Assembly: GCA_949152475.1 (NCBI GenBank)
Contig: OX424561.1
Span: forward strand, 30,250,481-30,314,480
Source of the DNA: Terebella lapidaria
Lineage: Eukaryota > Annelida > Polychaeta > Terebellida > Terebellidae
DNA: 64,000 bases
Direction: 5' to 3'
This document shows, piece after piece, positions 11,714 through 23,618 of this stretch. Below the pieces are notes generated by a model that was not told where the DNA came from, searched no databases, and saw nothing but the letters and a program-made list of their open reading frames with translations. The number at the start of each line of letters is the position of its first letter. The stretch's first letter is position 1. The translations under genes were made by a program, and so were the position numbers.

Positions 11714-12091
11714 GACTGTATGCTCCACCAAGAATGTGGAAAAAAAACTTCCAAAACATGAATCCTATTCCATGCTCAACAGTTTGTATCCAAAACGCCT
11801 AGATATGTCAAGTTATAGGCGATACAGAAATAAACATAATGTGTCCACATTAGTTATCCGTATAATATTAGTATAGTATTATGCAGATTGAGTGTGGATT
11901 TTAATTTCATGTTAAACACAATAATATACCAGGGATAACTAAAAAATAGCCCAGAAGGGGGCTTATTTCCATTGAGGTCCTTTGAGAATACATACAAGAT
12001 AACAAGAGTATATAATACAAAAAATACTGTAGAATATATTTGACAAATAATAGTGACTATACTGTTGTATAGTTACAATATTGATGTACCA

Positions 12092-12415
12092 TCAATATGA
12101 ATAAACAATGGAACCAAGTATAAATACATGTATACTGGCTATAACTGCTGGACGAATATACATCATATAAAAACTTTTTACAAGGTACAAGATTGTGTAT
12201 GGTTTGGATGGACATGTCAATATTGTTGATATAATAGACGCCGTGCGCTTAAAAGAACTTTTGCCCAAAACAGACCTGAAACAAGGTAAAACAACAGAAG
12301 CACCACAGGATTGCGTGTTATGGGAATGTGTAGAGCTAACATGGACTAGGTTATGTTTGAAGTAGTTTGGTGCCTGACCACGTACAATTTTGCGCATATT
12401 ACATAAATAATACAT
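12092..12415 (-). pseudogene. LINE ORF2 C-terminal fragment, unit B
   Basis: The tandem-duplicate counterpart of 6741-7064 with two or three amino-acid differences near its end. It has the same GQAPNYFKHNL and SVVLPCFRSVLGKSSFK blocks, and the same truncation and decay, so it was duplicated after inactivation. Confidence 0.75.
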
Positions 12416-13096
12416 TTAATATTAGAAGTGTGTTACATGACATGACTGAAGTGTATTACATCAAGATGGGTTCTTGGATTTAATTTGAGTACTACCCTGA
12501 TAAGTTTATTTTGACAGATTTGTAGTTTAGATTTAAGAAGTTGTGATAAACCTTGGTACCAAGAACAACAACCATAATCAAAGTAACACTGTACTGGTGA
12601 GTAACGGGTTGTAGTGGGCTGATGCAGACGGATGCTACGTTATGAATCTACGGGAGAGCTACTTGTAAATTTCGTTCGATCCGGCGATGAAGTGGGCGAT
12701 TTTTGAATTCTCAGATAATTCCTGTGATGTAGGGAGCACAAAGTGGATTGTGGGGTTTGGCGGAGACCAAACTAACAAATTCAACAATGATATATGGGAT
12801 AAATCAAAAGAAGTCATTGTACGTTGGCAGAGCCAATCGGCTGGTGGAAAGGAAGAAAAGCACAGAACATTTGCGCTGGAAAATTGTTTTCCGCAAAAAT
12901 CGTTCTTTGTGGTGGTAAGTAGGCTAGACCCACTGTATGATGAGTTTTATGTTGAAAAATCCATTAGCCTAGATCTATATATACTAGGCTGTGGTGGATC
13001 TATCTAGATTCTATAGATTAGAGTCTATATCGATATCATGATACTGGACAAAAAGTTACAAAGATTGTCAATTCTGACTAGACTAGATGTGGTTTG

Positions 13097-13250
13097 GGCT
13101 GGGCATGGCGTGATGTGGTGATGTGATACGGTGTGATGTAATAGGCCTATGTGATGTGGTGTGTAATGTTATGTGATGAGATATGTGGAGATGTATGATG
13201 CCATGCATAGGTGATGTGTAACACAATGTGAGGCGTGATGCTATGTGTGA
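13097..13250. repeat. TGATGTG-rich minisatellite, unit B
   Basis: Counterpart of 7735-7880, nearly identical in sequence and length. Confidence 0.8.
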
Positions 13251-14409
13251 TACTAGTATTGTACCATTTGAGATTTCATATGCTCTCACTCTCTGCAAAC
13301 ACATTTCACTTGTGTTTTACAGACCATTTCCTAACGGCATCAGGGTCAACACTGTCACTTTATCCACACCTTCATAAATGTAGCAGCTGGTAGTTTCCGC
13401 TGATACACGCGAGCCTGAAATCGGATTGTGGCTGAATACCACTAACTTAGAGGAATAAATATCACTGCTAACTTACCCTAACGACTTGAGCTGAATGGTT
13501 CTTTTATGGTTCAATTTTGTCATATTTTATCGTCCATCTTCCAGTCCACAGTTTATTTCATTTTTAACAACTAGATTTTAAAAATTATTTCTCTTCTCCA
13601 AATTTGTGCTTTAACAGCTCTATCATGTGTGATGTGGACGAAGATTAATATAGCCTGACCCACCGGACATGCTTGGGATGGTCAAAATACATGTTAGAGT
13701 GACATTGGCAGACAGTTGTGGATTTGTCACACATTTTTGATCGAACAAAGAAAACATATTAGTTATATATTTGCACTTGATTTGTTCAATCGATGCTCGT
13801 TTTCTTTATGAATTTCTAGTAGAGATAGTTTGACTTTGTTTGACCGCAAGACACAGTTGTTCAGAAATGTTCAGAGGCCACCACTGTATGTACACTCAGG
13901 GATTGATTGAATAATTGGTTGACTCAGTGTGAAATCATATTACAAGCAATCCATGCCAACAAATGTAATAATCAACAAGTGTAAAAATACGAATAACTCA
14001 AAAGGGGGCTTATTTCCAAAAATACTATAGACTATATTTGACAAATAATAGTGACTATATTGTAGTATAATTACACTATTGGTGTACCATACAACTGAAT
14101 AAACAATAGAACCAAGTATAATTATACTGGATGTAAGGCCTTATTTACGATTCTCAAATAAAAAATAAAAAGTGTTCCCGCCCCTATTTTGAGGATAGTG
14201 AATAATCGAGAAACCGAATCACAGCATGCAACTTAGGCATATATTTAACTTACCTCCTTGTTTTCACTCTCCGCCAAAGGAGACAAAGACGCTACCAGTT
14301 TTCAAAAACAGTTATTCTGTGTGGTTATGTGTATGTAATAATACATATACAATTGTGATCAACAATAGATTTACTATATTCCTCATGTATACTTCAATGA
14401 ACATCTTAA

Positions 14410-14963
14410 AGCAGCTGCCTTCGAAATCAGTCAATATTTTTTGAAAACTATATTTCATACTAAACATGCTAAACTAACTGAATGAAACATACTCACATCA
14501 AATGTAATGAAAATAACCAGTCCTCAGGGAAATTTTGCTCATTTGAACAAGCGGTTCTCGCGTAAATACAGGAAATGTATCCATCACACGCAGATGTAAA
14601 CAGAGCATAGAAGTGCAAGATGGACTGACAATTTAACGTACATCATGGCATATCACTGACTATTTTCTCACAACTACACTATATATGCAAATACGAACTG
14701 GAAAATGTACTCGATGTGGACTTTTAAGCGCGATTTGAGTATTTGTTTACATTCGGGTTTGATGAATACACTTTATTTGTTTATTTACAAACCGGTACAA
14801 AATGGGCACTAAAACGGATGAAAAGACAACTCGGACGGACTGTAATGGTCAAAATCATTGAGCACACCTTTTGTTATATTGCATTAGATGTGCAATTACA
14901 TATTGCATTAGAACAAAAAATTGGTTTTGCAAAAAATATTGCATACATTCGAAGGCAGCAGCT
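14410..14963 (+). mobile_element. TTAA-site transposon, copy 2
   Basis: Duplicate of copy 1 within unit B, with TTAA at 14406-14409 and 14964-14967. A few substitutions separate the copies, consistent with duplication of the whole unit rather than a second insertion. Confidence 0.9.
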
Positions 14964-15496
14964 TTAACTGATAGAACGGTTCTCAACAATTACTCATCAA
15001 TAAAATATATTATCAACTGACAGTTTTTGATAATAATACTACTAGAATTAGACAGCCAAAATCTGTGTGAAAAAGCGCATGCCAATGAATTGTCAATGAA
15101 TTATGGAGGTTCGTGTCTATGGCGTACATGACGTACAGACTGTATGGTATATCTTATGCTTGGACTGACGTGTTTCCTGTTGTTTTATTGTGTTTTATGG
15201 ATACTTATTTATTTGCCAGACAATATATGGACAAGGCTTCGGCTGGTCACGTCCTCACAGGCGACTAATGTTGTCACCCGGGCATTCCAGATGACTTGTG
15301 GTCGTGGAAAGACAGTGGGCTGTGTCGTTATTACATGTAATTATGTTATGACACTGTTATACTTCATTCCAAATGGTTGAGATGTTGAGTGGCCTCCCTC
15401 AAATACCGTTGATATACAAGTTGAAAAATATAATTGTTGGAAGGTATAGGCCGTTTGAGCTCTATTATTCCTTCATATATTATTTGGTACCATTCT

Positions 15497-15797
15497 ATTC
15501 GGAAACATTGTATTTCAACGACAGCTTCTTACTTCTTTGTCTGCCTTCTTTACCTTCTCCAGCGGATACAGCGCGTCCAAAACTCAGGAGCGAGGATTGT
15601 TTCTAGAGTCGGATACCGAGATCATGTTTCACCAGTACTGCACAAACTGCACTGGTTGCCCATCCGTGCTCAAACTAGCTATTACAAAGTCAGTCTTATC
15701 GTTTTCAAATATATAAATGACATCGCTTCTCCACACATTACGGACATGCTCGAAGTCCGTTAGTACACCAGAACACTCGAACATGCGGATCCCATGG
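15497..15797 (+). pseudogene. LINE reverse-transcriptase fragment, unit B
   Basis: Duplicate of the unit A fragment, with LLQRIQRVQNSGARIV, LHKLHWLPIRAQ and FKYINDIASPHITDMLEV visible. It is interrupted by E-Pal at 15798. Non-functional. Confidence 0.8.
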
Positions 15798-17054
15798 AGT
15801 CCGTCAGCTGGGGGGGGGGGGGAGGGGGACACCGTGCAACCCTCCCCCCTCATGACTCCCAGGAGTGTATCATTTTTATCAGAAAACATCAGTAGATTCA
15901 TATTAGCGATGTTAACACGAAAACATAGGCCAAAGGGACCTGTAGCTTACCGGCTAGCCAATATGTGATCGGATTGATGGTGTGGTAACTTCAAAGTCAC
16001 AAGAATATTCAGCGTGTATCATTTCCTATATGTCCACAATTGATTTCTAAGCTGTAAATTTGACAATAAGTAAGATATGCGCCATTTTGTGCTCTGACCT
16101 TGAAAATGAGGTCAAATGTCATATTCAGGGTCATGAGAAAATTCAGTATATATCATTTGTAAAATGTCAACAATTGATTCCCAAACTGTAAAGTAAATAA
16201 TAAGAGATATATTAGCCATTTTGTGCTCTGACCTTGAAAATGAGGTCAAACGTCAAATTCAAGGTCATCCGAATATTCGGCATATATCATTTCTTATATG
16301 TCCACAATTGATTCCCAAGCTGTAGAGTAAATAATGAGCGAGATATTCATGATATTAGCCATATTGTGCTCTGACCTTGAAAATGAGGTCAAAGGCCAAA
16401 TTCAAGGTCATCAGAATATTTGGCAGATATCATTTCCTTCATATATGTCCACAATTGATTCCTAAGCTGTAAAGTTGATAATAAGCGAGATATAAGCCAT
16501 TATGTGCTCTGACCTACTGAGGTCAGAGGTCAAATTCAAGGTCACGAGAATATTCAGCATATATCATTTCCTATATGTCAACAATTGATTACTAGTCTTT
16601 AATCTCATTATTAAATGAGACATTAGGCATAATGTGTCCCATTATAAAGCAAAGGAGAATTTAACATGGAAAAACCACGAAAACCCACGACAATAGCTCA
16701 TATGCCCATATGGGCTGGTAAGATTAAAAAAACTGGGACTCACTACCCCTAACGGCCAAATCAATATTCTGTTATCGTGATCAATAATTTCTTTTGGCAA
16801 TAATATATAGACTCCATTTGTCCAGATTTGACACACAGATCACATAAAATAAAGAAATTATTGAGCGCGATAACAGAATATCGATTTTTCATTGGGGCAA
16901 TCTTGAAATATGGCCGTTAGGGGTAGTGAGTACCAGTTTTTTCCGTTATAACATCACTAGTATGAATCTAGTGATGTTTCTGAAGAAAATGATACCACTC
17001 ATGGAGGATCATGGGGGGGGGGGGGTGCACGGTGACCCCCCTAGCTGATGGACT
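15798..17054 (-). mobile_element. E-Pal TIR element, copy at the B/C junction
   Basis: Near-identical to 10466-11713, with the same TIRs and satellite interior (about 15970-16640), at the equivalent position in the LINE tail. A right-end fragment of a third copy occupies 6113-6362. Presence at every junction shows that E-Pal predates the tandem duplication and may have supplied the homology for it. Confidence 0.8.
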
Positions 17055-17780
17055 GACTGTATGCTCCACCAAGAAGGTGGAAAAAAAATTACAAAACATG
17101 AATCCTATTCCATGCTCAGCAATTTGTATCCAAAACGCCTAGATATGTCAAGTTATAGGCTATACAGAAAAAGAACATAGTGTGTCCACAGTAGTTTTCC
17201 GTATAGTATTAGTATATTATTATGCAGACTGAGTGTGGATTTTAATTTCATATTAAATACAATAATATACCAGGGATAACTAAAAAATAGCCCAGAAGGG
17301 GGCTTATTTCCATTGAAGTCTTATGAGAATTTATACAAGTTAACAAGAGTATACAATACAAAAAATACTGTAGAATAGGCCTTTCTCGTCCCCGCCCGCC
17401 TGTGTTCAAAAGCAGCCTCCCAGATTTTTTTATTTGCAATTCTCAAATAAAAAAATAAAAGTGTTCCTGCCCCTATTTTAAAGATAGTGAATGATCGAGA
17501 CACCGAATCACAGCAAGCAACTTATATTTAGGCGTATATTTAACCTACCTCCTTCTTTTCACTCTCCGCCAAATGAGACAGAGATGCTACCAGTTTTCAA
17601 AAACAGTTATTCTATGTGGTTACGTCTATGTAGTAATACATATAAAATTGTGATCAAGAATTTATTTACTATATTCCTCATGAATACTTCAGTGGACATA
17701 TTAACTGATAGAACGGATCTTCACAATTACTCATCATTGAAATATATTATCAACTGAGGGTTTTTGATAATAATTCTACT
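16799..17780 (+). repeat. Partial third unit C with internal gaps
   Basis: 16799-17377 follows units A and B closely. At 17378 it skips about 2.1 kb (equivalent to roughly 12030-14140) and resumes at the TCTCAAATAAAAAAATAAAA block near 17440. It also lacks the TTAA element present in A and B, giving an empty site at 17701-17704. It fades out by about 17780. The right part (17440-17780) is more diverged than A is from B. Confidence 0.85.
17055..17210 (+). pseudogene. LINE 3' tail, unit C
   Basis: Continuation of the LINE ORF beyond the E-Pal at the B/C junction, matching 6363-6530 closely and 11714-11880 less closely. It contains the AACGCCTAGATATGTCAAG stretch shared by all L-unit LINE tails. 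Confidence 0.6.
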
Positions 17781-17860
17781 AGTAAACAGAATGATCCTGT
17801 CTGTGCTGACTGCTAGGATGATGCACACCAGTAGTGCCAAGGTGCCCGGCCAAGAGGTTC

Positions 17861-17954
17861 CAAGCCCAAATAAATCAAACTTCTAAAAATGAATTCATTA
17901 AAGTCATGTGTTACACATGATTTCAATTCTAGAGGCTTGATTTATTTGGGCTTG
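17861..17954. repeat. Hairpin-forming inverted repeat (~94 bp)
   Basis: Perfect 18 bp arms, CAAGCCCAAATAAATCAA at 17861-17878 and its complement at 17937-17954, enclose a centre that is itself palindromic (TCATGTGTTACACATGA at 17904-17920). It resembles a miniature foldback element. No flanking duplication could be fixed. Confidence 0.85.
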
Positions 17955-18039
17955 AATGCGTCTGTGCGCAAGTGTTTTTTTTTTCAACCAATCAATAAAT
18001 CAAATTTATATTCATTGTGTGATATGTCGTCCCACTAAA

Positions 18040-18910
18040 AATAAACAAGGGCCCATGGGGCGCCGCACTCACCGAAGATGGGTACATATGGGTACATTAT
18101 GATGGACTCCAGCATGTATTAATGTACCCATTATGACGTGATGCAGCCTATCATAATGTATCCCTATGCAAGCTTACTGAAATACAAATTACAAAATAGG
18201 ACCAAGTTTCCTGTAGCATACCAATAATCCTCCTAGGGACAAAATTCATGTTTCATACACCTGTGGCAGTTTTTTCACCGAATAAAATACAGTGTGTCCT
18301 ACAAGTTTACAGAAAATACTTATAGAGGCAAATATGGGCATTTTTCGACCCCAAATCGGCTGTTTTGACCTTTCAAGGTCATCGAAGGTCAAATTCAAGG
18401 TCACCACACAAGTCGCCATATATGACTTCCCATTTGAAAGTGCCAATTTCTAAGCTGTATCTTCAAGTGTTTTATGAGTACAGTCCTGACAGTTCCCATT
18501 ATATAGGGATTTGGGGCGAAAAAAAATTTTCCGCCGACCCGCCAAAAATTCAAAATGGCCGCCACACCAAGACTGGCGAACTCAAGGCCAACCAAACCTA
18601 TACATATCACAGAGGTATATGAGGGGAATCTTTTGAAACCAAAAACTCAAAACTGATCAGACAGTTTTTGAGAAAATGGCCATCAAAGTCCAAAATTGAG
18701 CGTTTTTCGACAAAAAACAGCCACCATTTCGAAAAAAATGTGAAAATCAAAAAACAAAAAAATACCTCCTCAAAATATTTTTAGGCATTTTTGTGCAAAA
18801 AAGATTCGATCGTAAATTTTAAAGATAAAAATGTTAACGCCGGACGGACGGACGGACGACGGACGCAACGCCATGCCAATAGGTTGTCGGACCAAAGGTT
18901 CGGTAACCTA
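18040..18910 (-). mobile_element. GGTTACCGG-type repeat element, copy 1 (inverted)
   Basis: The right end is a hairpin-like terminus at about 18880-18910 (AGGTT..CGGACCAAAGG..CGGTAACCT), preceded by GACGGACG repeats and CAACGCCATGCCAATAG. The same end, inverted, starts the element at 55641. The interior has GACCTTTCAAGGTCA, GTCAAATTCAAGGTCACC and AAAATGGCC words matching that element. The left boundary near 18040 (GGGCCCATGGGGCGCC) is approximate. No transposase. Confidence 0.7.
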
Positions 18911-19164
18911 AAAACTGGTCGATCAAAGGCAAGGATTCCTGGAAAACACTACCGGCAGTGTTCATGCGCTGGGAATGTCTCTAAATCTGACTCCATATGA
19001 TCATGTTTTGGGCAGTTGGTTGCAGTGCCACAAATACTCCTTTAAGCGTTTCATAATCCTTGAATCCAGTGTAGAAATTTATCATATCAGGATCCGAAGA
19101 AGATCTTTTCCGCCTCTTTGTTCAATAAACTCAGCAATGTTATCTCAACTGACCTGCATCAGTC
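18911..19164. other. Unassigned DNA between two elements
   Basis: About 250 bases without a supportable feature, ending in the CAGTC target duplication of the next element (19160-19164). Confidence 0.3.
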
Positions 19165-20877
19165 CACGGTGGCCACCCGTTCCGCGTTATTGCTGGTTAA
19201 AAATTGGATTCCGCGTTATTATAGTTAGGCCCCGCGTTATTGTGGTAAAAGTTTCGAAGTGGTCCTGGTAAAAAGCGATAAATTCATACAGATACATAAA
19301 GCAACAATACTTCCACGGAATATTGGAATGTATCAGCGGTCTATAGACAATAGTTTGATTTTTGTTGGTCCAATAATCATCATGCATGAGTGACTACAGA
19401 TACGTTGATCGGGTGACAGTTGTCAAAATCGGGTGACATTTTCGTGCTAAATTAGCCACACAAATACATGAATAAGTAAATCATGATACAGAAATGTGTA
19501 TTAAGATTAGTTCCTGTCCGAGAAACATTAATAATTCATATATTTTCCGACGAACAGCTTAAATTGGTTCCTGATCTAAAGTTTGTTGAATCCGCGTTAT
19601 TGCTTATCAAGAACACGCGATATTGCTGGGGATCGAGATTGATATATGTGCATGCAGTCGGCCACATCTATGCAGATGATAAAATATGTTTATTTATGTT
19701 TGACCCACCTACACGAAGGGCGCTGTTCTTCCCAGTTGAACACATATTTTCGATTCGTTCGTTAAGAATTACTGAAAAAAGAAGAGTTGCTGTTATTTTG
19801 TTTCAGTCATGTTATTTCCGTCAAGAATCGTGCACTGACATTTCTAGGATATGGATATTACTAAACAGACGTATTTTTTGGTATTAATCTCGACAATTAA
19901 TGCATACAATAGTTCCATTGAAATGTAGCAGTAGTGTGTAATGACATTATGACAACCAATGCAGGCCTTAACCCGAGACAGTAGGCCTAGATCTATTTGG
20001 GACCTGTTTCACCAAACTCCGATGTTGAATTCAATCTGGTTCTTCTAGTGTGGATCGAGGTCCTCGCTATTGGGTGTTCTATTTACATATAAAACAACTT
20101 GCAAGTACATTTGTTCTGACGAAACTGTTGAGCCGAAGCAGCCTACCGTAGTTCCAGTATGTCCTGCACAACTTGAATATTTTTGTCGAAATTGAGACCA
20201 CAACAATCTCCTGAACATCGGAATTCTTGTGGCTGGTTTCTTCAAGGACGACTCAGCCAAACTTACAGTTCCTATTGAACATTAAGACGACCCGTTGACG
20301 ATTATTCACTAGTTTAATACGCGTGGACGAACATGTTGGCGTATTGAAAATAATCACACTCAACAGACACAATAACGCGGGTCCACAGATGTGGAAAAAA
20401 CAATAACGCGGAATCTGCAGAAAAGACTTATATCGTGTTTACACAACACAAATGTTCTATTTAGTTGTACTTGAGTGTATACAGGTCTCCATTAGTCATG
20501 GGGAAATAAATTTTGTTTATATGACGTCTGTAAAATGCCGTACATGTCATTTTTATGTGATATTTGGGCAGTATGTTTACAACACGATTGCGATCTAACA
20601 AACATGACAAAACTGTGTGCACAATATCTCACAAAATACAAGTTCAATCTCACTACACGAAATGCACTGGGTTTCAAGAATGCCTATAATATTCCGTGAG
20701 CAGTTGATTTCTGCTTAGTAATTTCTTAGTATTCACGATAATACCAACTTTTGATGAAGCTCGGTAAACTTTCGCTGATCTTCAGCCATTTCTTTACCAT
20801 AATAACGCGAACCCTAACTATAATAACGCGGAATTCGAATTTTAACCAGCAATAACGCGGAACGGGTGGCCACCGTG
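19165..20877. mobile_element. CACGGTGG-type DNA transposon 1 (1713 bp)
   Basis: TIRs of about 85 bp begin CACGGTGGCCACCCGTTCCG at the left and end with the complement at 20877. The direct repeat CAGTC flanks the element at 19160-19164 and 20878-20882. GCGTTATT or its complement AATAACGC recurs at both ends: about 19183, 19213, 19233 and 19592, and 20370, 20402, 20800, 20823 and 20852. These iterations suggest transposase-binding sites. The interior has one 134-codon frame of unknown product, so the element is probably non-autonomous. The superfamily is not assigned. Confidence 0.9.
19483..19887 (+). CDS. Unrecognised ORF inside CACGGTGG transposon 1
   Basis: An uninterrupted 134-codon frame, MIQKCVLRLVPVRETLI to the C-terminal RRIFWY. 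Composition is mixed and basic, with no motif I recognise and no clear DDE residues. It spans the interior of the 1.7 kb element and ends well before the right TIR. It could be a remnant of an element-encoded protein or chance. I give it low confidence because no second copy is available for comparison. Confidence 0.2.
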   Translation: MIQKCVLRLVPVRETLIIHIFSDEQLKLVPDLKFVESALLLIKNTRYCWGSRLIYVHAVGHIYADDKICLFMFDPPTRRALFFPVEHIFSIRSLRITEKRRVAVILFQSCYFRQESCTDISRIWILLNRRIFWY

Positions 20878-20882
20878 CAGTC

Positions 20883-21319
20883 GTTACTGACAAGTTACCT
20901 ACACAATATTTCAGTCAATGAAATGCATGGTGTTGTTAATAACTTGTTATTGTACTCTAGATCCAAATTTCTTCCTTTCAATCATCAAATTATATTTTAT
21001 TCTGATATTAACAATAACACAGTACTGTGTACAGTACCGCTTCGTAACCGGAAAACAGCAGCCACCGTATCTCGCCTATTTATTCGGCACGGGTTCGTTC
21101 GGTAGATGCGTTGCTATGCAACATCGTAAACATGCACACGATCTGAGAAACCCGCGCATGCTATTGGCTGACTTCGTAATTTGCATAATTTACGTACATA
21201 CAAAGTACTGATGTGTCATCCAGCACTCGGAGTCTCGGTAAATCAATGCGGTGGTGAATCAATCTTGACAGGTTGTGAGACAAAAACGAACACATTTTTT
21301 TTTTAATAATATGTCTTAG
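20883..21319. other. Unassigned DNA
   Basis: No repeat family in the window matches this stretch. A pyrimidine-rich tract at about 21295-21305 ends in TCTTAG (21314-21319), which could serve as a splice acceptor for the candidate exon that follows. Confidence 0.3.
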
Positions 21320-21739
21320 GCTAGATGATTTGGCCGCAAATTTGTGGTTGCCCGTCGGGCGACTGCTTGTTTTCTCACTCGCCCTCATTGTACTTAGTGT
21401 GGAGCCCTGCGTTCGCCCATCTCAGAGCCCATCACCAGATGTTAGGTTCTCTGCCATCACACACGGCTGTCACGTCTATCATCTCCCTCCCTCCGATCTT
21501 AGATACATGTTGGCGACTGGCGTTGTGTGCGGAATTTGTCCGACTCGACAATTAAATTTGCAACTACGTCAACATGGATGCACGAAGAAATTCCAAAGTT
21601 GGCATATCGATAGAGGGAGCAGAAAGGGCCAGAACGTGCCCCAAATGGAAAAAATCCGTCCCCATACAACAAAACGTGCCACGTTTGTGACATACATACA
21701 TCCAAACATACACACACGGTCGATCCCATATACTCACCT
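21320..21739 (+). CDS. Candidate host exon (secreted-protein-like)
   Basis: A continuous reading frame runs from a good acceptor (poly-T then TCTTAG, ending 21319) to a donor-like GGTGAGT near 21739. Near its start it encodes a hydrophobic stretch, GRLLVFSLALIVLSVEPC, followed by scattered cysteines (THGCHVY, GVVCGICPTR, RQHGC). That looks like a signal peptide and a small secreted domain. Against it: no in-frame ATG is obvious, the last 20 codons look non-coding, and the donor lies in a hairpin (ACTCACC/GGTGAGT) at a repeat border. GC content is higher than in the surroundings. No family recognised. Confidence 0.3.
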
Positions 21740-21889
21740 TCGGTGAGTAAAAAATAAAAAGTGCCTCCCTACCCAATTTTCTCTTGAGCTGAGGACGGTA
21801 TTTTTTGCAAAATAAAAAATAAAAAGTCGCTCCCTACCCAGTTTTTTTAAAGGCCATATATTTGACCAATAATAGTGAATATACTGTAG

Positions 21890-22189
21890 TATACTTACAG
21901 TATTGATGTACCATGAATATGAATGAACAATGGAACCAAGTATAAATATACTGGCTGTAACTGCTGGACGAATATGCATCATATAAAAACTTTTTACAAG
22001 GTACAAGATATTGGATGGACATGTCAAGTTTGTTTCATACAAAGAGGATGTGTGCTCAAAAGAACTTTTGCCCAAACCAGACCTGAAACAAGGTAAAACA
22101 ACAGACGCACCATCGCGTGTTATGTGAATGTGTAGAGCTAACATGGACAAGATTATGTTTGAGGAAGTTTGGTGCCTGACCATGTACAA
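21890..22189 (-). pseudogene. LINE ORF2 C-terminal fragment, L-unit copy 5
   Basis: The minus-strand frame shows GASVVLPCFRSGLGKSSFEH as in the 6741-7064 fragment, with further decay around it. Same family, position and orientation within the L unit. Non-functional. Confidence 0.65.
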
Positions 22190-22874
22190 TTTTGCGCATA
22201 TTACAGGTGACCAGTCAAAAATGACTGAAGTGTGTTACATCAAGATGGGTTCTTGGATTTAATTTGAGTACTACCCTGATAAGTTTATTTTGACAGATTT
22301 GTAGTTTAGATTTAAGAAGTTGTGATGAAACTTGGTACCAAGAACAACAACCATAATCAAAGTAACACTGTACTGGTGAGTAACGGGTTGTAGTGGGCTG
22401 ATGCAGACGGATGCTACGTTATAACTCTACGGTAGATCTACTTGTAAATTTCGTTCGATCCGGCGATGAAGTGGGCGATTTTTGAATTCTCAGATAACTC
22501 CTGTGATGTGGGGAGCACGGAGTGGATTGTGGGGTTCGGTGGAGACCAAACTAACAAATTCAACAATCATACCTGGGATTAATCAAAAGAAGTCATTGTA
22601 CGATGGCCGAGCCAATCGGCTGGTGGGGAAGGAAGAAAAGCACAGAACAGTCGCGCTGGAGAATTGTTTTCCGCCAAAATCGTTCTTTTTGGTGGTAAGT
22701 AGGCTAGGTCTACTGTATGATGAGTTTTATGTTGAAAAATCCACTAGCCTAGATCCATACTAGGCTATAGTAGATCTATCTAGATTCTATAGATTAGAGT
22801 CTATATCGATATCATAATATTGGACAAGAAGTTACATCGATTTTCAGTCTTTGACTAGACTAGATGTGGTTCAG

Positions 22875-23100
22875 GCTGACGCGGCATGGCGTGATGTGAT
22901 ACGGTGTGATGTATTAGGCCTATGTGATGTGGTGTGTAGTGTTATATGATGAAATATGTGGTGATGTGATGCATGTTTGGCGTGATGTGATACGTTGTGT
23001 GATGTGTTGTGATGCGTGATGCCATGCATAGGTGATGTGTAACACGATGTGTGTAACACAATGTGATGCGTGATGTTATGTGTGATGCTAGTATGATTTA
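22875..23100. repeat. TGATGTG-rich minisatellite, L-unit copy 5
   Basis: A longer relative of the tracts at 7735 and 13097, with words such as GTGATGTGATACGG, GTGTGATG and GATGCGTGATGCC. The length difference from units A and B shows expansion or contraction since those copies separated. Confidence 0.8.
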
Positions 23101-23618
23101 TGATATTTTATTGTACCATTTGAGATTTTATATGCTCTCACTCTCTACACACACAATTCACTTGTTGTGTTTTACAGACCATTTCCTACCGGTATCAGGG
23201 TCAACACTGTCACTTTATTCACACCTTCATAAATCTAGCAGCTGGTACTTTTCCGCTGATACACACGAGCCTGAAATCGGATTGAGGGTGAATACCACTA
23301 ATTTAGAGGAATAAATATCACTGCTAACTTGCCCTAACGACTTGATCTGAATGGTTCCTTTATGGTTCAATATTGTCATATTTTCTCGTCCATCTTCCAG
23401 TCCACAGTTTATTTCATTTTTAACAACTAGATTTTCAAAATTATTTCTCTTCTCTAAATTTGTGCTTTAAAAGCTCTATCATGTGTAATATGGACGAAGA
23501 TTGATATAGCTTGAGCCCACCTGACATGCTTGGGATGGTTAAAATTATTTTAAAGTGACATTGGCAGAAAGTTATGGATTTTGTCACACATTTCTGAACG
23601 AACAAAGAAAACATACTA

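Larger units (their letters stand above)
11464..16798 (+). repeat. Tandem duplication, unit B (~5.34 kb)
   Basis: This is the second copy of the 6113-11463 block, colinear throughout. At its left edge (11700-11850) unit B reads AAGAATGTGG, CAACAGTTT and AAATAAACATAATG where units A and C both read AAGAAGGTGG, CAGCAATTT and AAAAGAACATAG. A and C are therefore closer to each other there than to B, which suggests gene conversion or more than one exchange. Confidence 0.95.

Noticed and set aside
17378-17400. Insertion in unit C at the point where similarity to A and B stops
   Set aside because: Sequence resumes with matching L-unit DNA from about 2.1 kb further on, so it is a gap relative to A and B and not an insert.
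21734-22189. 151-codon minus-strand frame as a host gene
   Set aside because: Its N-terminal half is LINE ORF2 tail sequence and the rest is L-unit repeat.
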